Positions 36,426-44,866 are shown, numbered from the stretch's first letter. The stretch: DNA of 64,000 bases from JACQFZ01 sp045810625 (GCA_045810625.1 JBJMVQ010000041.1:62001-126000); one strand, 5' to 3'. Notes: a model not told the origin generated them from the letters alone. Translations and numbers: made by a program.

Positions 36426-37544
36426 ATGGCGGAGAATCCGTTACGAGAAATCAAGCGGCTGGGCCAAAGTATTTGGCTCGATCACATCGAGCGCGAGCTC
36501 ATCACGAGCGGTCGACTGCGGCGGATGATCGACGAGGACGGCCTTGCCGGTCTCACATCGAATCCGGCGATATTCGAGAAAGCGATGAGCCAGGCCGGCC
36601 CCTACGACGCGGCGATCCGCGCACGGGCGGGCATCGGCCGCGACGCGAAAGCGCTGTACGAGGTCCTCGCGCTCGAGGATGTGCAAGCCGCGGCCGACGT
36701 ATTCGCTCCCGTCTATGCCTCGTCCCGTGGCGAGGACGGTTATGTGAGCCTGGAAGTGTCGCCGCATCTCGCGAACGACAGCGACGCGACCATTGCCGAG
36801 GCGAGGCGTTTGTGGCGCGCCTTCGACCGTCCCAACGCGATGATCAAAGTCCCGGCCACACGTGCGGGCCTCGGAGCGATTCGCGCACTCCTATTCGATG
36901 GAATCAACGTGAACGTGACGTTGTTATTCGGACTCACGCGCTACGCCGAGGTGGTCGATGCGTTTTTGGATGCGATGGAAGCGCGCGCGGCGAGCGGAGC
37001 GTCGGTGGAAAACCTCGCGTCCGTCGCAAGTTTTTTCTTGAGCCGGATCGACACTCTAATCGACGCCAAACTGCCGACGACGGGAACGGCGGCAGGCTTG
37101 CGGGGGCAGGCGGCCATCGCCGCCGCGCGGTTGGCGTATCGGCACTATCGGCACTGGACCGGCACCGAGCGCTGGCGCCGCCTCGTCGATGCCGGCGCGC
37201 GGCCACAACGCTTGTTGTGGGCATCGACATCCACGAAGAATCCCGGTTATAGCGACGTCAAATATGTCGAAGCGCTGATCGGCCGGGAAACCATCAACAC
37301 GCTGCCGCTCGAAACGGTGGCGGCGTATCGCGACCACGGTCGGCCGGCGTTGCGCCTCGAAGAGAATCGCGAGCATGCCGAAGACGTGCTCGACGCGCTG
37401 CGCGAAATCGGCCTCCCGCTCGACGAGGTCGCCGACCAGCTCGAGCGCGACGGCGTGCGAAAGTTTTCGGAGCCGTTCGACCGGCTGCTCGCGACGCTCG
37501 ATCGCCGTCTGGCCGAGGCGGCGCGGGTGACGCACCCCGTCTGA
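36426..37544 (+). CDS. tal: Transaldolase (long, actinobacterial/cyanobacterial type)
   Basis: A 372-residue transaldolase. LTSNPAIFEKAMS gives the sugar-binding start, VSLEVSPHLANDS follows, and the Schiff-base lysine is Lys141 in NAMIKVPAT. WASTSTKNPGYSDVKYVEAL ends the barrel. It transfers a dihydroxyacetone unit between fructose-6-phosphate and erythrose-4-phosphate in the non-oxidative pentose phosphate path. AAGGAG precedes ATG 36426. Its FNR-type box suggests low-oxygen carbohydrate rerouting. Confidence 0.93.
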   Translation: MAENPLREIKRLGQSIWLDHIERELITSGRLRRMIDEDGLAGLTSNPAIFEKAMSQAGPYDAAIRARAGIGRDAKALYEVLALEDVQAAADVFAPVYASSRGEDGYVSLEVSPHLANDSDATIAEARRLWRAFDRPNAMIKVPATRAGLGAIRALLFDGINVNVTLLFGLTRYAEVVDAFLDAMEARAASGASVENLASVASFFLSRIDTLIDAKLPTTGTAAGLRGQAAIAAARLAYRHYRHWTGTERWRRLVDAGARPQRLLWASTSTKNPGYSDVKYVEALIGRETINTLPLETVAAYRDHGRPALRLEENREHAEDVLDALREIGLPLDEVADQLERDGVRKFSEPFDRLLATLDRRLAEAARVTHPV

Positions 37545-37815
37545 GCAGGGCGAAGTGCCACATATCGTCCAACGAACGCTACGCCCGGCGGAACGCTACG
37601 CATGGAACGACGGCGGCGCTTGCATCGGCGCGAGCGCGAGCGGCAGGCACATGTTCTTGCGCGCGCATTTCCGCGCGTAGCAGGCGCGAACCCCCGTCGG
37701 CGAGTACCTGTCGCACGTGTGCGAGTAGGCCGGTATTAAGGTTGGCGCCGAGGACTCACAACACGCGCGGCGCGCTTTACGTCGGCGAGCGAGGTCGCCG
37801 AGCGGGGCGTCCGAC

Positions 37816-38517
37816 TCAAGCCGCGTTGGCGTAGTCGCCTTCGGCAAGACGGCGCAGACGCGCCGGCTCGACGATGTTCACGCGGCGGCCGTGCAGGCAA
37901 ATCAGCTTTTCATGTTCGAATTGATGCAGCAGCCGGCTCACGGTTTCGAGCGCGATGCCGAGGTAGGAGCCGATTGCGTCGCGCGACATGCTGAGTGTGA
38001 ATTCCTGCCGGTGCGTGCGCAAGGTGAGATCGGTCAGGAAGCTCGCCAGCCGTTCGGCGGCCGACTTGCGGCCGAGCATCAGCATGTGTTCCTGCAGCTC
38101 GGCAATGCGCCGGCTCACGAGCTGAAGCAGCTTGCGATAGACATCGGGCGAGCGCTCGTACAGCGCCGGCAAATTCGTCAAAGGCAGAACGCGTACCGTC
38201 GTCGCTTCGAGGGCCATTGCCGAGCTACTATGGTGGGATTCGCCGAGCGCTTCCAGTGCGAGCATCTCGCCGGGGAGATAGAAGCGCACGATCTGCTCGT
38301 CGCCGTTCGACGAAAGCGTCGATACCTTCACCGAACCTTCCTCGATGACATAGATGCTGGCGCACGGTTCGCCGGCACGGAACAAGTATTGCTGTCGCGT
38401 GAAGCGACGCGCGCCGCCGAAGGCGTTGCGAAGCTCGTCGAGAGCGTCCATCATCCCCGCTGCATGAGCGGCTGGGTTCTGTCGAGCGATGGACCGCGTT
38501 TGGGGTTGCGCTTGCAT
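37816..38517 (-). CDS. Crp/Fnr-family regulator with FNR-type recognition helix, no Fe-S cysteines (DNR/FixK-like)
   Basis: A 233-residue regulator. The effector barrel runs from FTRQQYLFRAGEPCASIYVI to about residue 125, a dimer helix spans 128-150, and the winged helix includes MSRDAIGSYLGIALETVSRL. Glu191, Ser194 and Arg195 give the E-x-x-S-R pattern that reads TTGAT half sites in FNR. Only Cys52 and Cys207 are present, so the four cysteines of a [4Fe-4S] FNR are missing; it resembles DNR, FixK or NNR instead. AGGAGG precedes ATG 38517. It is the obvious candidate to bind the palindromes scattered over the island. Its ligand (haem, NO, none) is unknown. Confidence 0.88.
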   Translation of the reverse strand: MQAQPQTRSIARQNPAAHAAGMMDALDELRNAFGGARRFTRQQYLFRAGEPCASIYVIEEGSVKVSTLSSNGDEQIVRFYLPGEMLALEALGESHHSSSAMALEATTVRVLPLTNLPALYERSPDVYRKLLQLVSRRIAELQEHMLMLGRKSAAERLASFLTDLTLRTHRQEFTLSMSRDAIGSYLGIALETVSRLLHQFEHEKLICLHGRRVNIVEPARLRRLAEGDYANAA

Positions 38518-38602
38518 GGTCTCCTCCTTCGTCGAGACGCTACGGGAACCATTTAAGCCCTGAAGGACGCGCGGTGAAATGCGCATGAGCACGTACGAGT
38601 TG

Positions 38603-38812
38603 CTACGTAAGTAGGACTACGGATGCAGCGAACCTGCGAGAGTCGCCTGCGGTCGCGGCCGGGCCGCGCGTCGCGACGCTGGGGGGCGGGACGGAAGAAC
38701 CAGGCCGAGCCGCGTTGGCGATATTCGCGAGCTCCATCACCGAGTCGCCCTTCATTTTCTGCATGACGCGCGCCCGATGAATTGCGACCGTCCGGTGGCC
38801 GAGCCAAGGCGG
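38603..38812 (-). pseudogene. C-terminal HTH relic of a FixJ/LuxR-type response regulator
   Basis: The minus strand reads WLGHRTVAIHRARVMQKMKG then DSVMELANIANAA. This matches the recognition helix and last helix of FixJ-family output domains (SxRTVEVHRARVMEKMxAxSLAELVRLA). There is no receiver domain and no start. The fragment abuts an FNR-type box at 38815. The original gene was probably an oxygen- or redox-responsive FixJ homologue. Confidence 0.6.
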
Positions 38813-38814
38813 TT

Positions 38815-38828
38815 TGACCTGCGTCAAT
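38815..38828. promoter_or_regulatory. FNR-type box (TTGACCTGCGTCAA)
   Basis: A symmetric TTGAC-N4-GTCAA variant of the FNR box, 61 bases before the YHS-domain gene at 38890. The same outer form occurs at 41902 and 62224. Confidence 0.6.
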
Positions 38829-38889
38829 GCGCGGGCGAGCAGGCGCCTTACAGTGAGCGCGAGAACACCGACGAAATGGAGATTGCGCG

Positions 38890-39108
38890 ATGCCGGCCCC
38901 CGCATTGATGTCTTTTTCATATATGGCGCCGATCGCAACGCCGACACAGCGGTTGGCCACGGATCCGGTCTGCGGCGGCGTCGTCGATACCTACAGCGCT
39001 TGCAGCAGCGCCGCGTTTGGCGGCGAGATCTATTACTTTTGTTCATCCGGCTGTCACGCGCGCTTCACACGACAGCCGGCGCTATATCGCGTCGATCAGA
39101 AGAATTGA
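38890..39108 (+). CDS. Small YHS-domain protein
   Basis: A 72-residue protein made mainly of one YHS domain: TDPVCGGVV near residue 25 and IYYFCSSGCHARF near residue 48, then ALYRVDQ. YHS domains bind soft metals, often copper, through these cysteines. It is preceded by an FNR-type box and lies next to a sulfur/persulfide gene set on the opposite strand. The start may be ATG 38890 or the internal ATG 38911. Confidence 0.78.
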   Translation: MPAPALMSFSYMAPIATPTQRLATDPVCGGVVDTYSACSSAAFGGEIYYFCSSGCHARFTRQPALYRVDQKN

Positions 39109-39203
39109 GCGTTACCAGCCGCCAAACGGGGCATCGCTTCGTTTGGCAGCTGCCGTGGCAATCGTGCCGCGAACGTCCACGTCCGCCCAGTGCCCGTCAA
39201 TCC

Positions 39204-39659
39204 TTACTTGGAAAGTTGGCCGCTCGCCCCCGAGGGCGTGCGTTGGCTGCGTTCGGAGAACCACTTGTAGCTGATCGATCCGGCGGCGAGCGCGGCGACA
39301 AACACCGGCGCTTCCCAGGTGCCGAGTCCCAGCGCCGCGATGCCGGGTCCCGGGCAGTAACCTGCCAGCCCCCAGCCGATTCCGAAGATCACGGAACCGA
39401 GAACGAGCGGCTGATCGATCTGCGTGCGCGTCGGCAAGTAAAACTGCGGTGCGAACAGGGGTACCGCGCGCCGCAGGATCAGTCGATACGCGATGAGCGT
39501 GACGACGACCGCACCCGCCATAACCAACAGCAAGCTCGGATCCCAACGACCGGTGACGTCGAGAAAGCCGAGCACCTTTGCGGGCTCGATCAAGTGCGAC
39601 ACAGCCAGGCCGAAGCCGAACACGAGTCCGGCAATCAGTGCCGAAAGATTTCGCTTCAT
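39204..39659 (-). CDS. YeeE/YedE-type membrane protein, second half
   Basis: A 151-residue membrane protein with four hydrophobic segments, starting MKRNLSALIAGLVFGFGLAV. GWGLAGYCPGPGIAALGLG carries the conserved cysteine of YeeE thiosulfate/sulfur-compound transporters. It overlaps the preceding subunit gene by ATGA, so the two halves of a transporter are made from one message. In other bacteria a single YeeE chain contains both halves. Confidence 0.85.
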   Translation of the reverse strand: MKRNLSALIAGLVFGFGLAVSHLIEPAKVLGFLDVTGRWDPSLLLVMAGAVVVTLIAYRLILRRAVPLFAPQFYLPTRTQIDQPLVLGSVIFGIGWGLAGYCPGPGIAALGLGTWEAPVFVAALAAGSISYKWFSERSQRTPSGASGQLSK

Positions 39660-40087
39660 GTCGGTATCCCTAATAGATGACGGACCACGAAAACGGTGAC
39701 CATGGCGGTGAGCACGAAGACCACCGTGGCGACCATGGAGCGCGGTGACAGACGGCCGAGACCGCATACGCCGTGCCCGCTGGTGCAACCGCCGCTCATG
39801 CGCGTGCCGAAGCCGACAAGAAAGCCGCCGAGAGCGAGCAGGGGAACGGAAAATCCGACGCGCGGCGTGTAGCCGCCCGGATTTGCGAGTGCGTAGAGTG
39901 CGGCGCCCGCGATCAGACCGATCACGAACAACGCGCGCCACGCGGTTTCACCGCGCAGCGGCGTGAGCAGTCCGTTGAAGATGCCGCTGATGCCGGCGAT
40001 GCGCCCATTGAGCCAGAGCAGCACGGCGGCCGCGCCACCGATCAAGATGCCGCCGATCAATGCGCTGACGGGCGTGAAGTTGTCCAT
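39656..40087 (-). CDS. YeeE/YedE-type membrane protein, first half
   Basis: A 143-residue membrane protein with GGILIGGAAAVLLWLNGRIA at the start and the cysteine motif MSGGCTSGHGVCGLGRLS, the signature of YeeE/YedE channels that pass thiosulfate or related sulfur species. It is divergent from a CsoR-family repressor, with a probable operator at 40139 between them. Together with the persulfide dioxygenase downstream of that repressor, this forms a compact sulfur module. Confidence 0.87.
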   Translation of the reverse strand: MDNFTPVSALIGGILIGGAAAVLLWLNGRIAGISGIFNGLLTPLRGETAWRALFVIGLIAGAALYALANPGGYTPRVGFSVPLLALGGFLVGFGTRMSGGCTSGHGVCGLGRLSPRSMVATVVFVLTAMVTVFVVRHLLGIPT

Positions 40088-40138
40088 TCGACCTCCGAGG
40101 AGATTGAGTGCTTTCCGAACGCCGCGCGATCATATACC

Positions 40139-40154
40139 ATACCCCCTACAGTAT
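40139..40154. promoter_or_regulatory. Probable CsoR-family operator (ATACCCCCTACAGTAT)
   Basis: A C-tract flanked by AT-rich half sites, the form bound by CsoR/CstR/RcnR-family repressors. It lies in the divergent gap between the YeeE genes and the CsoR-family gene, 51 bases before the former and 24 before the latter. It would let one repressor control both transporter and persulfide dioxygenase. No FNR box is seen here, unlike neighbouring promoters. Confidence 0.6.
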
Positions 40155-40178
40155 CAACGCGTGTGCGAGGTACAGGGA

Positions 40179-40457
40179 TTGGCGACGATCGGTTCGGACA
40201 AAGACAAAGCGGCCATGTTGCTGCGGCTGAAGCGTATCGAAGGGCAGCTGCGCGGCATCCAGAGGATGATCGAGGCGGACACCGAGTGCGAGCGCATCGC
40301 TCAGCAGATGTCGGCGGCGCGCAAGAGCCTCGATCGCGCGTTCTATGAGATGGTGGCGTGCATGCTGGAGCACGAGCTTGCCGCGGAGATCGGCCGCAAG
40401 CCCCACGTGCGCGCGCGCATCGGCGAAGCGGCGGAGATTCTCGCGAAATTTGCTTGA
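40179..40457 (+). CDS. CsoR/RcnR/CstR-family (DUF156) repressor
   Basis: A 92-residue all-helical repressor: LLRLKRIEGQLRGIQRMIEA, then DTECERIAQQMSAARKSLDR and MVACMLEHEL. TTG 40179 has GAGG 8 bases upstream; the GTG at 40161 has none. Cys37 matches the first ligand of CsoR, but the His and second Cys of the copper set are replaced by Met and Glu. A second cysteine sits one residue earlier (Cys61, 24 after Cys37). Copper sensing is thus unlikely. The YeeE and persulfide dioxygenase neighbours argue for persulfide or sulfide sensing, as in CstR. Confidence 0.85.
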   Translation: MATIGSDKDKAAMLLRLKRIEGQLRGIQRMIEADTECERIAQQMSAARKSLDRAFYEMVACMLEHELAAEIGRKPHVRARIGEAAEILAKFA

Positions 40458-40466
40458 GAGGATGAC

Positions 40467-41168
40467 ATGATTTTTCGTCAGCTCTACGACATTGCGTCCG
40501 GCACCTACACGTATCTCTTGGGTCGGCGCGCAGGCGCGGACGCGATTCTGATTGATCCCGTCGTCGAGAACGTGCGCCAGTACCTGCAGTTGATCGAGGA
40601 ACTCGAGCTACGGCTCGTTTACGCCATCGACACGCACGTCCACGCCGACCACGTCACCGGGCTCGGCGAGCTGCGCGATCGCGCCGGTTGCATCACCATC
40701 ATGGGCGAGCGTACGAAAGTGGAGTGCGTATCGCGTCGCGTGCGCGACGGCGAAGTGATCGCGGTCGACGGGTTGAGGCTTCAGGCGATCTACACACCCG
40801 GTCATACCGACGACTCGTACAGTTTCGTTATGGACGATCGTGCGTTCACCGGCGACACGTTGCTGATTCGCGGCACCGGCCGCACGGATTTTCAGAGCGG
40901 CGATCCGCACGCGCAGTACGACAGTCTGTTCAACAAGCTGCTCAAGCTGCCGCCGCAGACGCTCGTTTATCCGGGCCACGACTACAAAGGCTGGACCGTG
41001 AGCACGATCGAAGAAGAGATCCGTAACAACCCGCGGTTGCAGGTGCACTCGGTCGAGGAGTACGTGGCAATCATGAAAGCCCTGAGGCTGCCCGATCCGA
41101 CGTTGATGGATGTCGCGCTTCCCGCGAATCTCGAGTGCGGCAGACGTAAGCAGCGCGTCGGCGTTTGA
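40467..41168 (+). CDS. Persulfide dioxygenase (ETHE1-like metallo-beta-lactamase fold)
   Basis: A 233-residue mononuclear-iron enzyme. It starts MIFRQLYDIASGTYTYLLG; THVHADHVTG holds the metal His/Asp set, IYTPGHTDDS the next His, and FTGDTLLIRGTGRTDFQ the Asp and family-specific loop, ending YPGHDYKGWT. ETHE1/PDO enzymes oxidise glutathione persulfide to sulfite. It follows the CsoR-family gene by 9 bases, so they form an operon. It likely detoxifies sulfane sulfur arising from uptake or sulfide oxidation. Confidence 0.93.
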   Translation: MIFRQLYDIASGTYTYLLGRRAGADAILIDPVVENVRQYLQLIEELELRLVYAIDTHVHADHVTGLGELRDRAGCITIMGERTKVECVSRRVRDGEVIAVDGLRLQAIYTPGHTDDSYSFVMDDRAFTGDTLLIRGTGRTDFQSGDPHAQYDSLFNKLLKLPPQTLVYPGHDYKGWTVSTIEEEIRNNPRLQVHSVEEYVAIMKALRLPDPTLMDVALPANLECGRRKQRVGV

Positions 41169-41369
41169 TGCCGGGGCGTTGCGATACAGCGGCGCGCATG
41201 AACGCCGCAGGGACGAACCGGCCTTCGTCGAATATCGGGTCAAATATCGGAGCGGTGCCGCACGCCGCATGAATGGGCCGCGGAGCGGATGAGGTGACGC
41301 GTCTTGGCGCAGCGTCGATGCGCCGGCCGATGTCAAGAAGTGACAAGTCTCTGCCGTCGCGCGCTACGT

Positions 41370-41834
41370 TTACGTACTGATGCGGCCGTGCTCGGCGTCC
41401 TTGAGCAGCAGTACGAAGGCGTCGCGATCGACGCACACCAGCTCGTCGTGGTCGCCCGCAACGAAGTAGATCTCTTCCTGATTCAATAGCCGGTCGTCCA
41501 CGATGGTTTCGATCCCGTAAGCGGGCCCGATCGGCGGGATCGCTCCCGGTTCGCAGTCCTCGAAGACGCGCGCGAAGCGCGTTTCGTTCACGAGATCGAG
41601 TGGGCGTTCGAGCAGCTGCGAGATGCGCTCGACATCGGCGTGCCGGTCTCCCGGCACGACCGCCATGACGAATCCATCCTCATCGGCGAGCATCACCGCC
41701 TTGGCGATCTGATTCGGCGTGACCGCGGCGGCCCGCGCCGTCTCACGAGCGGTGATCGAACGCGAATGTGAAATCACGGCGTACGGCAGGTAATAACGCT
41801 CCAAACAGGCTTCGACGGTTCTTGCCATGGGCAT
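41370..41834 (-). CDS. YbaK/ProX-type aminoacyl-tRNA deacylase-like protein
   Basis: A 154-residue YbaK domain: TARETARAAAVTPNQIAKAV, then VVPGDRHADVERI and the loop ELGAIPP-type GAIPPIGPAYGIETIVDD. Members remove mischarged amino acids from tRNA. AGGA precedes ATG 41834. A TTGAC-N4-GTCAA box lies 68 bases upstream, shared with a divergent gene. A close paralogue is encoded at 62641-63105, also under an FNR-type box. Confidence 0.85.
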   Translation of the reverse strand: MPMARTVEACLERYYLPYAVISHSRSITARETARAAAVTPNQIAKAVMLADEDGFVMAVVPGDRHADVERISQLLERPLDLVNETRFARVFEDCEPGAIPPIGPAYGIETIVDDRLLNQEEIYFVAGDHDELVCVDRDAFVLLLKDAEHGRIST

Positions 41835-41901
41835 GATCGTTTCCTCGCTCTCATGGTTTGCCTTTGACGCCGTTACTTTATCTGCGCCGCGAAGTTGCGT
41901 T

Positions 41902-41915
41902 TTGACATGCGTCAA
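41902..41915. promoter_or_regulatory. FNR-type box (TTGACATGCGTCAA)
   Basis: A symmetric TTGAC-N4-GTCAA palindrome between the divergent YbaK gene (68 bases) and the DUF1496-like gene (66 bases). It is centred almost exactly midway, as expected for a shared operator. Confidence 0.6.
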
Positions 41916-41980
41916 ATCGACGAATTCGTGGACCGCTTAAATAGCCGCAGTCATCCCAAAGCGACAGGAGGGGTCACGAC

Positions 41981-42208
41981 GTGAAAAGCGGCGCGCAAAT
42001 CCCACAGGTCGGATCGCCGGATCCGGAGCGAAGAACCTCGCCGATCTTCGATGACGGGGACGACGAGATGCTTTCGCTCGATCGCGAGATCGAAACCGGT
42101 GTGTGCTATTTCAACGACGTCGCGTACCGGATCGGCCAGCGCGTGCTCAGCGGCAATGAGATACTGCGTTGCGAAGGCCGAGGTGTCTGGGTGCGCGAGA
42201 ACGGCTAA
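41981..42208 (+). CDS. DUF1496-like small protein
   Basis: A 75-residue protein with the C-terminal core CYFNDVAYRIGQRVLSGNEI then LRCEGRGVWV, resembling DUF1496 (a short Cys-Y-x-N-G-x-x-Y ... C ... W fold). The two cysteines could form a disulfide, although no signal peptide is visible. GTG 41981 follows GGAGGGG. Its last 4 bases overlap the end of the convergent alcohol dehydrogenase gene. Confidence 0.6.
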   Translation: MKSGAQIPQVGSPDPERRTSPIFDDGDDEMLSLDREIETGVCYFNDVAYRIGQRVLSGNEILRCEGRGVWVRENG

Positions 42209-43200
42209 GCCGGAAGCAGGACCGCCGCGCCGCTCAAGCGGCCGGTGCGTAATGCGCTCAACGCGTCGTTCGCGTGTTCCAGCGCGAACGTCGTTACGCT
42301 CGTCTTGATGGGCACTTTCGGCGCGAGCGCGAGCAATTCCTCTCCATCGCGGCGCGTCAGGTTTGCCACGGATACGACGCGCCGCTCGCCCCACAACAGC
42401 TCGTACGGAAACGACGGGATGGCGCTCATGTGAATCCCGCCGCAGACGACGATGCCGCCCTTGACGACGGCGCGGAGCGCCGCCGGGACGAGATCGCCGA
42501 CCGGCGCGAACAGCAGCGCGGCATCGAGCGGTTCCGGCGGCGCTTCGTTCGAGCCGCCGCTCCAGACGGCGCCCATCTTGCGTGCGAACGCTTCTGCGCG
42601 TGTGTCGCCGGGACGAACGAATCCATAGATTCGTCGCCCTTGGTAGCGCGCGATTTGCGCAACGATGTGCGCCGCCGCGCCGAAGCCATAGATGCCAATC
42701 CGTTCCGCGTCGTCGGCCATCCGCAGCGTGCGATAGCCGATCAATCCCGCGCAGAGCAACGGCGCCGCTTCGGCGTCGCTGTAACCGTCGGGAATCGGAA
42801 AGCAGTAGCGGCCGTCGGCGAGGACATAGTCGGCGTAGCCGCCGTCGAGGTGATAACCCGTGAAGCGCGCATCGTCGCAGAGGTTTTCGCGGCCACTGCG
42901 GCAAAAACGGCAGCGTCCGCATGTCCAGCCGAGCCATGGAACGCCGACGCGCCGGCCGATCGAGAAACGCCCGGCCTCGACGTCGTCGCCGCGCGCCTCG
43001 ACGTAGCCGACAATCTCGTGCCCGGGAACGATCGGATGATCGAGCGCCGGCAGATCGCCGTCGACGATATGAAGATCCGTGCGACAGACGCCGCAAGCAG
43101 CGACGCGCACCAGGAGTTGACCGTCGGCAGGGCGAGGGATCTCGCGCGTAACCAGCTGCAATGGCTCGCCCGCACTGGGCAGCTGAACCGCGCGCATCAT
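42205..43200 (-). CDS. Zinc-dependent alcohol dehydrogenase (AdhP/AdhA-like)
   Basis: A 331-residue medium-chain alcohol dehydrogenase. The catalytic zinc set is seen in GVCRTDLH and PGHEIVGYV, the structural-zinc cysteines in CGRCRFCRSGRENLC, and the NAD-binding loop in GIYGFGAAAH. The YHLDGGYADY segment marks the AdhA-like subgroup often found in low-oxygen clusters, where it regenerates NAD+ by reducing acetaldehyde. It overlaps the upstream phosphotransferase-kinase gene by ATGA, so both are expressed from the box at 44867. Confidence 0.9.
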   Translation of the reverse strand: MMRAVQLPSAGEPLQLVTREIPRPADGQLLVRVAACGVCRTDLHIVDGDLPALDHPIVPGHEIVGYVEARGDDVEAGRFSIGRRVGVPWLGWTCGRCRFCRSGRENLCDDARFTGYHLDGGYADYVLADGRYCFPIPDGYSDAEAAPLLCAGLIGYRTLRMADDAERIGIYGFGAAAHIVAQIARYQGRRIYGFVRPGDTRAEAFARKMGAVWSGGSNEAPPEPLDAALLFAPVGDLVPAALRAVVKGGIVVCGGIHMSAIPSFPYELLWGERRVVSVANLTRRDGEELLALAPKVPIKTSVTTFALEHANDALSALRTGRLSGAAVLLPA

Positions 43201-44807
43201 GAGGTCGGCCTATCCCTTCCCAGCTTGGCGAGCACGGCGTTCGATAAGCTCGCAGCGGCAGCGGGTGGACGTGTGGAGTCGTACGTCACCACGAGCGACG
43301 ACTCCTCGCGCTCCAAAGGTTCGTGCGTGGTCAGTTGATGTTGCAACACGTCGAGGTCGGCCTCCGACGCATCGGGGCGCCGCTGGCGCTCGCTTATACG
43401 CGCCCGCATCACGGTTTCGTCCGCGACGACCGAGAGAATGACGAACGGTACGCGGCGCGTTTGTGCGAGTTGCCGAAAGATATCGCGTTGTGTGCGTTTG
43501 AGAAAGGTGGCGTCGACGATCACCGAAACGCCGGCGTCGATGATCGTTTCCGCGAGTTCCGCCAGGCGCTCGTAAGTGCGAGCGGTCGTGCTCCCGGCGT
43601 ACGCGCCTTCCTCGACGGCGGAGCCGGTGCGCGCGAGCGGCGCGAATCCGAGGAGACGCTTGCGCTCGATATCGGAGCGGACCCGCACGGTGCCGAGCGA
43701 TTCGACGAGCGGCTGCGTGCACGTCGTTTTGCCGCTGCCCGAAAAACCGTGCGTAATAAGAAGGAATGGCGGCCGCGCCTGCGTTTGCGCTCGCGCCAGC
43801 GCGAGATAGCCGCGATACTGGTCCAGTAAGCGCGCTCGTTCGGGCGCCGCGAGGTTCGGCTGTTGCGCTCGTAAGCCGTGAATCTTCGCACGAACCAACG
43901 CGCGGTAGACCGCATAGAACACCAGCACGCGCAAGCCGGCGTAATCGCCGCTGATCTCCAGATAGTGGTTCAAGAACCGTCGCGCGAGCGCGGGTTGTTT
44001 GCGATCGTGCAGATCCATCGCCATGAACGCGACGTCGTTCATGACATCGATCCAGCGGAGATTCGGATCGAACTCGATGCAGTCGAATAGCGTCACGTCG
44101 CCGTCGACGAGCGCGACGTTGCGCAGATGCAGGTCGCCGTGGCACTCGCGCACGAAGCCGTTGCGCTTTCGCGCTTGAAACGTCTTCGCGAGCGCCGCGC
44201 ACTGATCGCTGGTCCAGCGTTCCAGCGCGTCGAAATCCGGTGAGGACTCGCGCATGGTCGCGCGGATCTGCACGAAATTGTCGAGCGCCGGTTGTTGGAT
44301 CGTATCGACCGTGCCAAAGCCGTCGTCGTCCGTGGAAACGCTGGCGCTGCGGTGAAATTCGGCGGTCTTCATTGCAAGCTGATCGATGATCGCGGGCGTC
44401 AGCGCGCCGCGCGCCGCCAAACGGTCGAGCAGGCACTCCTGCGAAAAGCGGCGCATCCTCACGGCATACTCGATCGCTGCGCCGTCGCCCGCGAGCACCG
44501 GTCGATCGGGCGTGCCGGTGATCGGAACCACATCGAGATAGAGCGTCGGAGCGAGTCGCCGGTTGAGCCGTAGCTCCTCGTCGCAATAAAAACGCCGCGC
44601 GCTGAGCGTGCGGAAATCGAGGAAGTCAAGGCTGACGGCTTTCTTGATCTTGTACGCGTACGGACCGGCGAGGAGCACGTGCGAAATATGCGTTTCGAGC
44701 GTTTCAACGCGCTCCGTAGCGGGGAGACCGTAGATCAGCGGATCGATCAAATGCGCGATAAGCTGGGCTTGGTCGGATGTCGCCGTCTGCGGATTGACGT
44801 CGGACAT
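43197..44807 (-). CDS. Bifunctional APH-like phosphotransferase/P-loop kinase
   Basis: A 536-residue fusion. Residues 1 to about 320 form an aminoglycoside-phosphotransferase-like domain with the Brenner motif CHGDLHLRNVAL and the Asp of FDCIEFDPNLRWID. Residues 345-530 form a zeta-toxin/gluconate-kinase-like P-loop domain with THGFSGSGKTTCTQPL and VDATFLKRTQRDIF. Such fusions are common next to FNR-regulated alcohol dehydrogenases and usp genes, but the substrates are unknown. It overlaps the dehydrogenase gene by ATGA and has a box 60 bases upstream. Confidence 0.85.
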   Translation of the reverse strand: MSDVNPQTATSDQAQLIAHLIDPLIYGLPATERVETLETHISHVLLAGPYAYKIKKAVSLDFLDFRTLSARRFYCDEELRLNRRLAPTLYLDVVPITGTPDRPVLAGDGAAIEYAVRMRRFSQECLLDRLAARGALTPAIIDQLAMKTAEFHRSASVSTDDDGFGTVDTIQQPALDNFVQIRATMRESSPDFDALERWTSDQCAALAKTFQARKRNGFVRECHGDLHLRNVALVDGDVTLFDCIEFDPNLRWIDVMNDVAFMAMDLHDRKQPALARRFLNHYLEISGDYAGLRVLVFYAVYRALVRAKIHGLRAQQPNLAAPERARLLDQYRGYLALARAQTQARPPFLLITHGFSGSGKTTCTQPLVESLGTVRVRSDIERKRLLGFAPLARTGSAVEEGAYAGSTTARTYERLAELAETIIDAGVSVIVDATFLKRTQRDIFRQLAQTRRVPFVILSVVADETVMRARISERQRRPDASEADLDVLQHQLTTHEPLEREESSLVVTYDSTRPPAAAASLSNAVLAKLGRDRPTS

Positions 44808-44866
44808 ACGTTCACTCGAAACCGGTTGGGTGCGATTGACGCTACCGGATCGGCCGATTCGTTGTT

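Noticed and set aside
43210..44586. A 458-codon minus-strand frame parallel to the phosphotransferase-kinase gene
   Set aside because: Same strand, shifted frame of a gene with clear APH and P-loop motifs; Arg-rich and without any motif.
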